Part shown: positions 34,621 through 42,923 of the stretch, piece after piece
Numbering within the stretch: the first letter of the stretch is position 1
Layout: each line of letters starts with the position of its first letter
NCBI GenBank assembly: GCA_902582405.1
Contig: CACHSA010000001.1
Coordinates: forward strand, 1 to 64,000
From: an uncultured Bacteroidota bacterium
GTDB lineage: Bacteria > Bacteroidota > Bacteroidia > Flavobacteriales > Flavobacteriaceae
Length of the DNA: 64,000 nucleotides
Reading direction: 5' to 3'
Position numbers and translations under genes: made by a program
Notes under the pieces: model-generated
Databases searched by the model: none
The model's input: only the letters and a program-made list of their open reading frames with translations
Told to the model about the DNA's origin: nothing

Positions 34621-37470
34621 TTATTTGGTTAAGTACATTTTTCTTCTGGAATACAAGTTGTAAAAATCGTCGTCTTTTAGATTTCTTATAAAAAGAATGC
34701 TTTCTCCAGTACTTTTCATTTCAGGGCCTAGTTGTTTATTAACGTTTGGAAATTTATTAAATGAAAAAACAGGTTGTTTTATGGCATAACCTTCTAATTT
34801 AGGATTAAATTTAAAATCTTTTAATTTATTTTTTCTAAGCATAACTTTAGTTGCATAATTAACATAAGGTTCATTATATGCTTTTGCAATAAAAGGAACT
34901 GTTCGCGAAGCTCTTGGATTTGCCTCAATTACATATACTTTTTCATCTTTAATTGCAAACTGAATATTTATTAACCCAACTGTATCTAAGGCTTTTGCAA
35001 TTTTTAACGTATGATCTTTAATTTGCTGGAGAACAAATTCACCAATATTAAAAACAGGAAGGATAGCATTTGAATCACCAGAATGAATGCCACATGGTTC
35101 AATGTGCTCCATGATACCAATTATGTGAACAGATTCTCCATCTGAAATTGCATCCGCTTCAGCTTCAATTGCTCCATCTAAATAATGATCAAGTAATAGT
35201 TTATTATTGGGTATCTTTCTTAAAAGATCCACTACATGAGCTTCTAACTCGTCTTTATTAATAACTATCTTCATCCCCTGTCCACCGAGGACATATGATG
35301 GTCTTACAAGAATAGGAAAGTTTAACTTTTCAGAGAGTGCAATTGCTTGTTCAGCATTTTCAGCTACACCAAAGTCAGGATATGGGATATTGTTGCTTTT
35401 TAACAAATTTGAAAAATTCCCCCTATCTTCGGCTAAATCCAGAGATTTAAAACTTGTCCCAATAATTTTGATTCCGTACCGGTCAAGTTTTTCCGCTAAT
35501 TTGAGTGCAGTTTGACCTCCTAGTTGAACTATGACTCCTTCTGGTTTCTCATGTTGAATTATGTCAAAAATATGTTCCCAAAAAACTGGCTCAAAGTATA
35601 ATTTATCTGCAATGTCAAAATCTGTAGATACTGTCTCTGGATTACAATTTATCATAATAGTTTCATAACCAGATTCTGATGCAGCTAAAACACCATGAAC
35701 ACAACAATAATCAAATTCAATACCCTGACCTATTCTATTTGGACCAGATCCTAAGACAATGATTTTCTTTTTGTTTGAAACTTTACTCTCATTGTCAACA
35801 AAAGGTTTTTTTTCAATAAGTTTCATTTCTGCTTCAAAAGTTGAATAATAATAAGGTGTTTTGGCCTGGAATTCTGCAGCACAAGTATCTACCAATTTGT
35901 AAACTCTATTTATATTCAATTTTTTCCTTAATTCATAAACTTCGCTTTCAACGCAACCAAGCATGTATGCAATTTGTCTGTCAGCGAAACCTTTTTGCTT
36001 AGCTTCAAGAAGTAAATCTTTTTGTAGATTTTTAATACTATAACTTGATACTTTTTGTTCTAAATCATTTAATTCTTCAAATTGTTTTAAAAACCACATA
36101 TCAATTTTTGTTATTTCATGAATTTTTGACAAAGAGATTCCTGATTGAATAGCATCATAAATAACAAAAACTCTATCCCAACTTGCATTAGTAAGTTTAT
36201 CAATTATTGTATTATAATCGTTATACCCCTTACCATCTGCTCCGAGGCCATTTCTTTTTATTTCTAGAGATTGAGTAGCCTTATGAAGAGCCTCTTGAAA
36301 AGAGCGCCCAATACCCATTACCTCACCTACTGATTTCATTTGCAATCCAAGAATTCTATCTGAGCCTTCAAACTTGTCAAAATTCCAACGTGGTATCTTG
36401 ACTATTACATAATCAACAGAGGGCTCGAACAATGCAGATGTAGATTTTGTAATTTGATTGTCAACCTCGTCCAAAGTGTAACCTATTGCAAGTTTTGCTG
36501 CAATTTTAGCTATGGGATAGCCCGACGCTTTTGATGCTAATGCAGATGATCTAGAAACTCTTGGATTTATTTCAATTGCAATAATTTCTTCTTTTTCATC
36601 CGGACTAACTGCAAATTGAACATTACAACCCCCAGCAAAGTCACCAATATTTCTCATCATTTTTATTGCCATATCTCTCATCCTTTGAAATACTTCATCA
36701 GATAAAGTCATAGTTGGTGCGACTGTGATTGAGTCTCCTGTATGTATCCCCATTGGGTCCATATTTTCAATAGAGCAAATTATTACAACATTGTCGTTTT
36801 TATCTCTTAATAATTCTAATTCATACTCCTTCCATCCTAACAAAGCTTTATCAATTAGCACCTCATGAATTGGAGATGCTTCTAGTCCTCTTGTGAGTAA
36901 TTCATCAAAATTTTCTGAACTATAAACAAACGAAGCTCCTGTTCCACCAAGGGTAAAAGAAGGTCTAATAACCAAAGGGAATCCAAAATTCTGAGCAATT
37001 TCCTTTCCCTTTAAAAAAGAATTTGCAGTTTCTGCTGGCGCTACTGGGATATCAATTTTTTTAAGTAATTCTTTAAATCTTTGCCTATCCTCTGTAACGT
37101 GAATAGCTTCAATATCTACTCCAATTATCTCAACATCAAAGTCATCCCAAATCCCCTTTTCATCCGCCTCTATACATAAATTTAATGCTGTTTGGCCGCC
37201 CATTGTCGGAAGGACAGCGTCTATATTGTTTTCTGACAAAATTTCAATAATTGATTTGGTATTTAAGGGCCTTAAAAAAATATGATCTGCCATGGTCGGA
37301 TCAGTCATAATAGTGGCAGGATTCGAATTTATTAAATAGGTTTCAATTCCGTCTTCTCGAAGTGATCTTAAGGCTTGGCTTCCTGAATAATCAAACTCAC
37401 AAGCTTGTCCAATTATTATTGGTCCTGAACCTATAATTAGAATTTTTTTTAAATCTTTTCTTTTAGGCAT
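34621..37470 (-). CDS. carB: Carbamoyl-phosphate synthase large subunit
   Basis: 949 residues. Two homologous ATP-grasp halves are visible, starting KKILIIGSGPIIIGQACEFDYSG and KKIIVLGSGPNRIGQGIEFDYC, joined by the oligomerisation domain (about residues 400-555). The enzyme makes carbamoyl phosphate from bicarbonate, ATP and ammonia supplied by the glutaminase CarA, for arginine and pyrimidine synthesis. The protein ends shortly after GPEMKSTGESI, so the C-terminal MGS-like allosteric domain of the E. coli enzyme (1,073 residues) is missing. I believe this shortening is common in Flavobacteriia. carA is not in the window. Confidence 0.95.
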   Translation of the reverse strand: MPKRKDLKKILIIGSGPIIIGQACEFDYSGSQALRSLREDGIETYLINSNPATIMTDPTMADHIFLRPLNTKSIIEILSENNIDAVLPTMGGQTALNLCIEADEKGIWDDFDVEIIGVDIEAIHVTEDRQRFKELLKKIDIPVAPAETANSFLKGKEIAQNFGFPLVIRPSFTLGGTGASFVYSSENFDELLTRGLEASPIHEVLIDKALLGWKEYELELLRDKNDNVVIICSIENMDPMGIHTGDSITVAPTMTLSDEVFQRMRDMAIKMMRNIGDFAGGCNVQFAVSPDEKEEIIAIEINPRVSRSSALASKASGYPIAKIAAKLAIGYTLDEVDNQITKSTSALFEPSVDYVIVKIPRWNFDKFEGSDRILGLQMKSVGEVMGIGRSFQEALHKATQSLEIKRNGLGADGKGYNDYNTIIDKLTNASWDRVFVIYDAIQSGISLSKIHEITKIDMWFLKQFEELNDLEQKVSSYSIKNLQKDLLLEAKQKGFADRQIAYMLGCVESEVYELRKKLNINRVYKLVDTCAAEFQAKTPYYYSTFEAEMKLIEKKPFVDNESKVSNKKKIIVLGSGPNRIGQGIEFDYCCVHGVLAASESGYETIMINCNPETVSTDFDIADKLYFEPVFWEHIFDIIQHEKPEGVIVQLGGQTALKLAEKLDRYGIKIIGTSFKSLDLAEDRGNFSNLLKSNNIPYPDFGVAENAEQAIALSEKLNFPILVRPSYVLGGQGMKIVINKDELEAHVVDLLRKIPNNKLLLDHYLDGAIEAEADAISDGESVHIIGIMEHIEPCGIHSGDSNAILPVFNIGEFVLQQIKDHTLKIAKALDTVGLINIQFAIKDEKVYVIEANPRASRTVPFIAKAYNEPYVNYATKVMLRKNKLKDFKFNPKLEGYAIKQPVFSFNKFPNVNKQLGPEMKSTGESILFIRNLKDDDFYNLYSRRKMYLTK

Positions 37471-37480
37471 AGATAATTAT

Positions 37481-37518
37481 AAAAATAAAAAAGGTGTAAC
37501 TTTAATCAAAGTAACACC
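37481..37518 (-). terminator. Rho-independent terminator between rpmH and carB
   Basis: On the minus strand GGTGT-t-ACTTT, a 4-base loop, AAAGT-t-ACACC is followed by TTTTTTATTTTT. The ten stem pairs are split by one mismatch. It lies 24 bases past the rpmH stop and its T-tract ends about ten bases before the carB ATG. Confidence 0.8.
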
Positions 37519-37541
37519 TCTATAATTTAAATTGAAATTTT

Positions 37542-37700
37542 TCACTTTTTATGCCTAGGTTCAGATGAAACAGATATTTTTTTTCTCCCTTTAGCTCTGC
37601 GGTTCGAAATGACTTTTCTTCCGTTTGCAGTTGACATTCTCTCCCTAAAACCGTGCTTATTTTTTCTTTTTCTTTTAGATGGTTGATAGGTTCTTTTCAT
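37542..37700 (-). CDS. rpmH: 50S ribosomal protein L34 (absent from ORF track)
   Basis: 52 residues, too short for the ORF track. The translation begins [22 protein letters not shown] and continues [19 protein letters not shown], which is essentially the L34 consensus; the family is 44-53 residues long. It is very basic, and it folds into the 23S rRNA of the large subunit. A strong intrinsic terminator follows. The dnaA/rnpA neighbours seen in many bacteria are not present, which is usual in Bacteroidota. Confidence 0.95.
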   Translation of the reverse strand: MKRTYQPSKRKRKNKHGFRERMSTANGRKVISNRRAKGRKKISVSSEPRHKK

Positions 37701-37807
37701 TTATATTTAAGCATAAGGAATTTAAAAATCTTCCAAATATACAATAAGTTTTAGTTTGGACAATAACATTAAATTAATTAAAATTCTTTTCTTAATTTTA
37801 ACACAAA

Positions 37808-38323
37808 ATGGTTCCAAAAATTTTTAAAATATTAATGTCTTTGTTTCTAATTGGATTTAGTTTTTATCAATTTTACGAAAATTTTATTGGTAACGGAGTT
37901 TTCTATTTGTTTCTATCCTTATTCTTCATTCTTATATATTTTAAAAATGAATTTATTTTTTTTGCATTTTTAAAATTAAGAAAACAAGATTTTGATGGAA
38001 CTAAAAAATGGTTGGACAGAATTAAAAGTCCTGAAAAAACACTTGTTAAAAAACAAATAGGATATTATCACTATCTCTATGGAATAATAGAATCACAAAA
38101 AAATCTGACTTTGGCTGAAAAATCGTTTCGTAAAGCTTTATCTTTTGGATTGTCAATGAGCACAGACCTGGCTATGGCAAAATTGAGTCTTGCAGGAATT
38201 TTAATCCAAAAGAGAAGAAAAAGAGAAGCGACAATTTTAATTGGTGAAGCAAAAAAGTCAGATAAGCACAATATGCTTGGAGAACAAATTAGGTTATTAA
38301 AAAACCAAATAAAAAAAATTTAA
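37808..38323 (+). CDS. Two-TM protein with TPR-like C-terminus
   Basis: 171 residues with two hydrophobic segments (about residues 6-23 and 29-56), then a helical region with TPR-like spacing (YYHYLYGIIESQKNLTLAEKSFRKALSFGL, then DLAMAKLSLAGILIQKRRKREATILIGEA). It is probably an inner-membrane protein with a cytoplasmic helical domain. No characterised family is recognised. It is a single gene, convergent with the lytic transglycosylase, with one base between the stops. Codon use looks like that of its neighbours. Confidence 0.7.
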   Translation: MVPKIFKILMSLFLIGFSFYQFYENFIGNGVFYLFLSLFFILIYFKNEFIFFAFLKLRKQDFDGTKKWLDRIKSPEKTLVKKQIGYYHYLYGIIESQKNLTLAEKSFRKALSFGLSMSTDLAMAKLSLAGILIQKRRKREATILIGEAKKSDKHNMLGEQIRLLKNQIKKI

Positions 38324-38324
38324 C

Positions 38325-39245
38325 CTACTCTGAAGGAATTGAAATTGTATAAACCTTTCTTGATTTGTTGTTCAAATGATTTTCTAACAACCATGGATTG
38401 TGAATTTTAAGGGCTTTATACGTTAATCCAAATTTTTTCGAAAAATCAGAAATATTATTTATTGGGGTATTTATTTTTATTTTATCGTATTTGATTGGAT
38501 TATACATATCTTCTTTTTTTATGTAAAAACCAAAACTTTCGGGAGATTCAATAATATTTTTTAACGCTATAATTCTAAAAATGTATCTTTTTGTTTCCTC
38601 TCCAAATAAAATATTTTCATAAGTTTTTTGTTTTTGATTTGTTATTTTGTTTTGAATTCCGTTTATCCCTCTATTATAAGCTGCTGCTGCAAGTATCCAA
38701 TTACCAAACTTATCCCTAGCCTTTTTAAGATACTTACAAGCTAATCTTGTAGATAGATCTAAATTATATCTTTCATCAACATTACTGTTTATCTCTAATC
38801 CATATTCTTTGCCAGTTGTTTTCATAATCTGCCAGAACCCTTTAGCTCCACTTGGTGAAGTTACATTTTGAAAACCACTTTCAATTAAAGCTAAATATTT
38901 AAAATCAGTAGGCACTCCCTCGTCAATCAAAATTTTTTCAATTTGAGGGAAGTATTTATTTGCCCTTTTGATCATAAGAATTGTATTGGACTGCCAGTAG
39001 GTATTTACCAGCAACTCTCTATCCATTCTTTCAAATAAATCTTGGTCATTTAGATTGATTTCCTCTCCAGCAAATGAAACTTTTTTTGGAATTGAAATAG
39101 AATATATTTTATAATTTGACTCATTCCCGTTAGTTAAAAATCTAGTTTTTGAAATTCCAAATGAAATTAGAAACAAAAAAAATAAAATAGCTGGTAAGGA
39201 AATATTGTTTAATAATTTCAGTTTTGTAAAAAAAATTTTTTTCAT
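38325..39245 (-). CDS. Membrane-anchored lytic transglycosylase (MltD-like)
   Basis: 306 residues. One N-terminal membrane segment (about 15-30) is followed by a family 1 lytic transglycosylase (SLT) domain. The catalytic Glu is in LALIESGFQ (near residue 120), then SGAKGFWQIMKTTGKEYGL and AAAAYNRGINGI, all SLT signatures. It cleaves the MurNAc-GlcNAc bond of peptidoglycan to leave 1,6-anhydroMurNAc. The C-terminal ISDFSKKFGLTYKALKIHNPWL segment resembles a degenerate LysM. It is divergent from the DUF5916 gene, with 72 bases between starts. Confidence 0.9.
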   Translation of the reverse strand: MKKIFFTKLKLLNNISLPAILFFLFLISFGISKTRFLTNGNESNYKIYSISIPKKVSFAGEEINLNDQDLFERMDRELLVNTYWQSNTILMIKRANKYFPQIEKILIDEGVPTDFKYLALIESGFQNVTSPSGAKGFWQIMKTTGKEYGLEINSNVDERYNLDLSTRLACKYLKKARDKFGNWILAAAAYNRGINGIQNKITNQKQKTYENILFGEETKRYIFRIIALKNIIESPESFGFYIKKEDMYNPIKYDKIKINTPINNISDFSKKFGLTYKALKIHNPWLLENHLNNKSRKVYTISIPSE

Positions 39246-39317
39246 ATATCACTTCAAAATTTTCCATTTATATCTATTTAAAGTTAAATTAATAAAGGCT
39301 AATATCACTATATTTGC

Positions 39318-41540
39318 ATGCAAAAACTGAAAAAAATTAAAAAGTTTTTCCTCTTACTCATATTTCTAAATATAAAATTAGCCTATGGACAATCTGCTAA
39401 TGCAGTCTTTATCGACTCTGATATAAAAGTTGACGGCATACCTGATGAAACTGAATGGAATAAAGCAAAATTTAACTCCGAGTTTTGGCAATATTTCCCC
39501 CTTGACTCAATCAAAGCTCCAGATCAAACAAAATTTAAGGTTTTGTACAATAACGAAAATTTATATGTGCTTATTATTTCTGATTTTGGGGATGAAGACT
39601 ACGTAGTTTCATCTCTTAAGAGGGATTGGAGTTCCAGAAACAATGATTCAATGACATTAGTTCTAGATACGTTTAATGATGCAACGAATGCTTTTCTTTT
39701 TGGAATTTCAGCAGAAGGAGTTAGAAGAGAAGGTTTAATCTCTAATGGAGGAAACAGGAGCAGTAGCAGTAGAGGTGGAGGTGATTACACTTTTTCCTGG
39801 GATGTTAAATGGGAAGGTGAAATTAAAAAAAATAAAAATTCCCTAACAGCTGAATTTAAAATCCCTCTGGCAAGCTTAAGATTTGACAATAAATCAAAAA
39901 AATGGAGAATAAATATTTATAAAACTGATGTTGGAAAAAATAAAAGATCCACTTGGTCCAGAATACCAAGAAATTTAAGTATAGCAGGATTGGCCTTCAT
40001 GGGTGACCTTTACTTTGAAAAACCTCTTGTAAATTCAAGATCACCTATTTTTTTTATTCCTTATATAAGTGGAACACAAGGAAAAAATTTTGAAGAAAAA
40101 AAATTGGTTTCATTTTTCGATGCAGGACTTGATACAAAATTTAGTGTTGGCAGCGGCATGATTTTAGATTTGACTCTCAATCCAGACTTTTCACAAGTAG
40201 AAGTCGATGATCAAATAATAAACCTAAGTAGATTTGAAGTTCGCCTTCCCGAGAAAAGGCAATTTTTTCTTCAAAACAGTGACCTTTTTTCAAGTTTTGG
40301 AAGCAGCTACAATGCTCAACCATTTTTTTCTAGGAGAATTGGCGTGGCTAAGGATTTAAACGGGAATACCATACAAAATAGGATAATTGTTGGCGCTAGA
40401 CTTAGTGGAAAAATAAATAAAAATTTAAGACTGGGGATTTTGAATATGGTCACAGATAGTGATCCTAAAAATAAGATTTCTTCTAACAACAATAGTGTTA
40501 TTGCACTTCAGCAAAAAATGTTTTCAAGATCTTTTTTAGGTGCATTTTTTGTAAACAGAGAAAAAATTGGTGAAGAAGAATTTATTAATGACCAAGAAGA
40601 TTATAACCGCGTCATTGGTATAGACTACAACTTACAATCTAAAGACAACAAATGGGTAGGGAAAATTTGGTATCATAAGTCTTTCCAGACAAACAACGAT
40701 GAAAATAATTTTTCAAACGGATTCAGACTAATTTATAACTCAAGAAAAAATAATTTTAGATTATTTACAGGACAAAAAAGTGAAGATTTTAGTTCGGATT
40801 TAGGCTTTATTCAAAGAACTGGAGTGAAATCTCACTTTATCAATTACGGCCACAGACTTTGGATTGATTCAAAAAAAATTAGATCTATTGAGTTTAGTCA
40901 ACAACTTTATTTTGTGAACAAACCTGATTTGTCAAATCTCGTGACCGACAGAAATTATGAGACTAAAAGCGAGATTTCATTTACTAACCAGTCTAGGTTT
41001 GAAATATCATATAATCGGAGATATACATTCCTTTTAGAAAATTTCAATCCTATAGGGGGCGATAATAGCATACCTCTTCCCTCTAGTAGTGGGTTTTATT
41101 ATAATGATGTTGAAATGAAATTCACATCAAATTATTCAAAAGACTTTTATTTTAATTTACAATCCACGTTTGGAGAATTTTATTCTGGGAATAGGGTTTC
41201 ATTCAATTCTGAATTTACAATTAGGGTTCAACCAAAATTTAATAGTAGCGTAAAAATCAGATATGATGACATATACTTCCCTTCAGAGTACACTTATGGA
41301 AAATTATTTTTGATTGGACCGAAATTTGAATACACATTTAACAAGAAACTTTTTTGGAACACATTTATTCAATACAGTTCTAGATCTGACAATTTAGGAG
41401 TAAATTCGAGATTACAATGGAGGTTTGCTCCTCTTTCAGATTTATATTTAGTTTACAATGATAATTACTATACTTATGATAATTTAGTACCAAGAATTAG
41501 AAGTTTAACTTTTAAATTAACTTATTGGCTTAATATTTAA
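39318..41540 (+). CDS. DUF5916 outer-membrane protein with CBM9-like N-terminus
   Basis: 740 residues. The signal peptide ends near AYGQ (residue 24). A CBM9-like beta-sandwich follows (KVDGIPDETEWNKAKF, VLYNNENLYVLIISD), and then a long beta-strand-rich region typical of DUF5916 proteins, ending in alternating strands (RSLTFKLTYWLNI) that suggest a barrel. It contains NPDFSQVEVDDQIINLSRFEVRLPEKRQFFL-like sequence, the conserved DUF5916 core. Function is not established; the family is common in marine Bacteroidota. A TATATTTG box lies directly before the ATG. The DUF4369-like gene starts two bases after it, so they form one operon. Confidence 0.85.
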   Translation: MQKLKKIKKFFLLLIFLNIKLAYGQSANAVFIDSDIKVDGIPDETEWNKAKFNSEFWQYFPLDSIKAPDQTKFKVLYNNENLYVLIISDFGDEDYVVSSLKRDWSSRNNDSMTLVLDTFNDATNAFLFGISAEGVRREGLISNGGNRSSSSRGGGDYTFSWDVKWEGEIKKNKNSLTAEFKIPLASLRFDNKSKKWRINIYKTDVGKNKRSTWSRIPRNLSIAGLAFMGDLYFEKPLVNSRSPIFFIPYISGTQGKNFEEKKLVSFFDAGLDTKFSVGSGMILDLTLNPDFSQVEVDDQIINLSRFEVRLPEKRQFFLQNSDLFSSFGSSYNAQPFFSRRIGVAKDLNGNTIQNRIIVGARLSGKINKNLRLGILNMVTDSDPKNKISSNNNSVIALQQKMFSRSFLGAFFVNREKIGEEEFINDQEDYNRVIGIDYNLQSKDNKWVGKIWYHKSFQTNNDENNFSNGFRLIYNSRKNNFRLFTGQKSEDFSSDLGFIQRTGVKSHFINYGHRLWIDSKKIRSIEFSQQLYFVNKPDLSNLVTDRNYETKSEISFTNQSRFEISYNRRYTFLLENFNPIGGDNSIPLPSSSGFYYNDVEMKFTSNYSKDFYFNLQSTFGEFYSGNRVSFNSEFTIRVQPKFNSSVKIRYDDIYFPSEYTYGKLFLIGPKFEYTFNKKLFWNTFIQYSSRSDNLGVNSRLQWRFAPLSDLYLVYNDNYYTYDNLVPRIRSLTFKLTYWLNI

Positions 41541-41542
41541 TA

Positions 41543-42244
41543 ATGAAATCTTACATAAAATATCTATGTTTATTGCTTTTTTTTAATTGCACTAACGACT
41601 CAGTCAAAAATCTTAACATTTCTGGGAGAGTAAAAGGGCTAAGAAAGGGTAAATTGTATTTGCAAAAGTATATAAATGATACAACATTAATTAATATTGA
41701 TTCTTTAAAAATTGAAGGTATTGAAACTTTTGAATTTAATGATAGCTTAAGTGAAGCACAATTTTATTTTCTCACATTAAAAAAAGATGAAACTGATACC
41801 ACTTTACAAAAAATTCCTTTTTTTGCAGAAAAGGGTAAAATTAAAATTAACACAAGATTAAATACATTTTTAAGCAGTGCTAAAGTTGATGGGTCAGAAA
41901 ACCAAATACTCTGGGATGAGTATTTAATGATTATGAGGAAATTTAATAATCAAAATATTGAACTAGTTAAAGATTATTTAGAAAAAAAGGGTGAATTTGA
42001 TTCTAAACAAAGGGATGATATATTTGAAAAAAAGAATAATTTGATAAAAAGAAAAAAAGTACTTTTTTCTTTAAATTTTGCTATGAATAATTCAGATAAA
42101 GAAATATCCGCTTATATAGGGCTCTATGAATTAAACAATATTTCAAAAAAATATTTAGATAGCCTATATTCTAAATTAAATAAAGAAGTTAAAAGTTCAT
42201 TTTATGGAAAAAAACTTAAAAAGAAACTAGATGGTTTGATTTAG
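41543..42244 (+). CDS. DUF4369-like lipoprotein
   Basis: 233 residues. The lipoprotein signal ends LLLFFNC (about residue 16). The segment ISGRVKGLRKGKLYLQKYIND...IDSLKIEG matches the DUF4369 domain usually found in front of thioredoxin-like disulfide oxidoreductases of Bacteroidota. Here no thioredoxin domain or CxxC follows; residues 120-233 are Lys-rich helices. It is therefore a stand-alone lipid-anchored DUF4369 protein. It is coupled to the DUF5916 gene (two-base gap). Role unknown. Confidence 0.72.
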   Translation: MKSYIKYLCLLLFFNCTNDSVKNLNISGRVKGLRKGKLYLQKYINDTTLINIDSLKIEGIETFEFNDSLSEAQFYFLTLKKDETDTTLQKIPFFAEKGKIKINTRLNTFLSSAKVDGSENQILWDEYLMIMRKFNNQNIELVKDYLEKKGEFDSKQRDDIFEKKNNLIKRKKVLFSLNFAMNNSDKEISAYIGLYELNNISKKYLDSLYSKLNKEVKSSFYGKKLKKKLDGLI

Positions 42245-42263
42245 AATTTAATTACAAAAATCC

Positions 42264-42788
42264 TCAGTTTCGGTTTTCAATATAAACCTTCACTCTTTTA
42301 AATATAATTTTAAACCACTCAGTATAAATGTTTTGATTTTTATCTAAGTCTAGCTCCAAAAAAGACAGATCAACCCATTTCCAGTCTTCAACCTCTTTAG
42401 TGTTGATATTGGGATTGAAATCAGTAAACCCTACCAAAACATGATCAAACTCATGTTCAATAAGACCATTTTTGAGATTAGCCTTATATATAAAACTGAA
42501 TGCTTCCTTCAAATCGACATTCAATCCCATTTCTTCATTAAGACGTCTTTTAGCAGCATCTAAAGTACTTTCTCCATCCCTTTGATGACTACAGCACGTA
42601 TTAGTCCATAACCCTGGAGAATGATATTTTTTACTAGATCTTTTTTGCATGAGTAGCAATTTGGATGAATTAAAAATAAAAACTGAAAATGCTCTATGCA
42701 AAACACCTTTTCTGTGAGCCTCCAATTTGGGCATCAGCCCTAATTGAAAATCATCTTTATCAACTAGAACAACTTTCTCTTCACTCAT
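42264..42788 (-). CDS. idi: Isopentenyl-diphosphate delta-isomerase, type I
   Basis: 174 residues, Nudix fold. The catalytic Cys lies in WTNTCCSHQ (Cys65/66), the metal-binding His and the Nudix-like helix in RDGESTLDAAKRRLNEEMG, and the second catalytic Glu in LIEHEFDHV (near residue 113). It interconverts IPP and DMAPP for isoprenoid synthesis. It is a single gene, preceded by the ompA terminator and ending 19 bases from the convergent DUF4369-like gene. Confidence 0.94.
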   Translation of the reverse strand: MSEEKVVLVDKDDFQLGLMPKLEAHRKGVLHRAFSVFIFNSSKLLLMQKRSSKKYHSPGLWTNTCCSHQRDGESTLDAAKRRLNEEMGLNVDLKEAFSFIYKANLKNGLIEHEFDHVLVGFTDFNPNINTKEVEDWKWVDLSFLELDLDKNQNIYTEWFKIIFKRVKVYIENRN

Positions 42789-42866
42789 ATAATAAAACTA
42801 CAAACTATTGAAATAATTATTTAAATTGTCACAAATTAAAATTACGAATTGAAAATTATATTAAAT

Positions 42867-42900
42867 AAAAAAAAGGCTAGGAACTATTTCCTAGCCTTTA
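42867..42900 (-). terminator. Rho-independent terminator of ompA
   Basis: A 12-bp perfect stem AAAGGCTAGGAA / TTCCTAGCCTTT with a 4-base loop lies 24 bases past the ompA stop. On the minus strand it runs into a long T-tract (TTTTTTTT). Confidence 0.92.
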
Positions 42901-42923
42901 CTAGATTTATAATGAGATATTAA

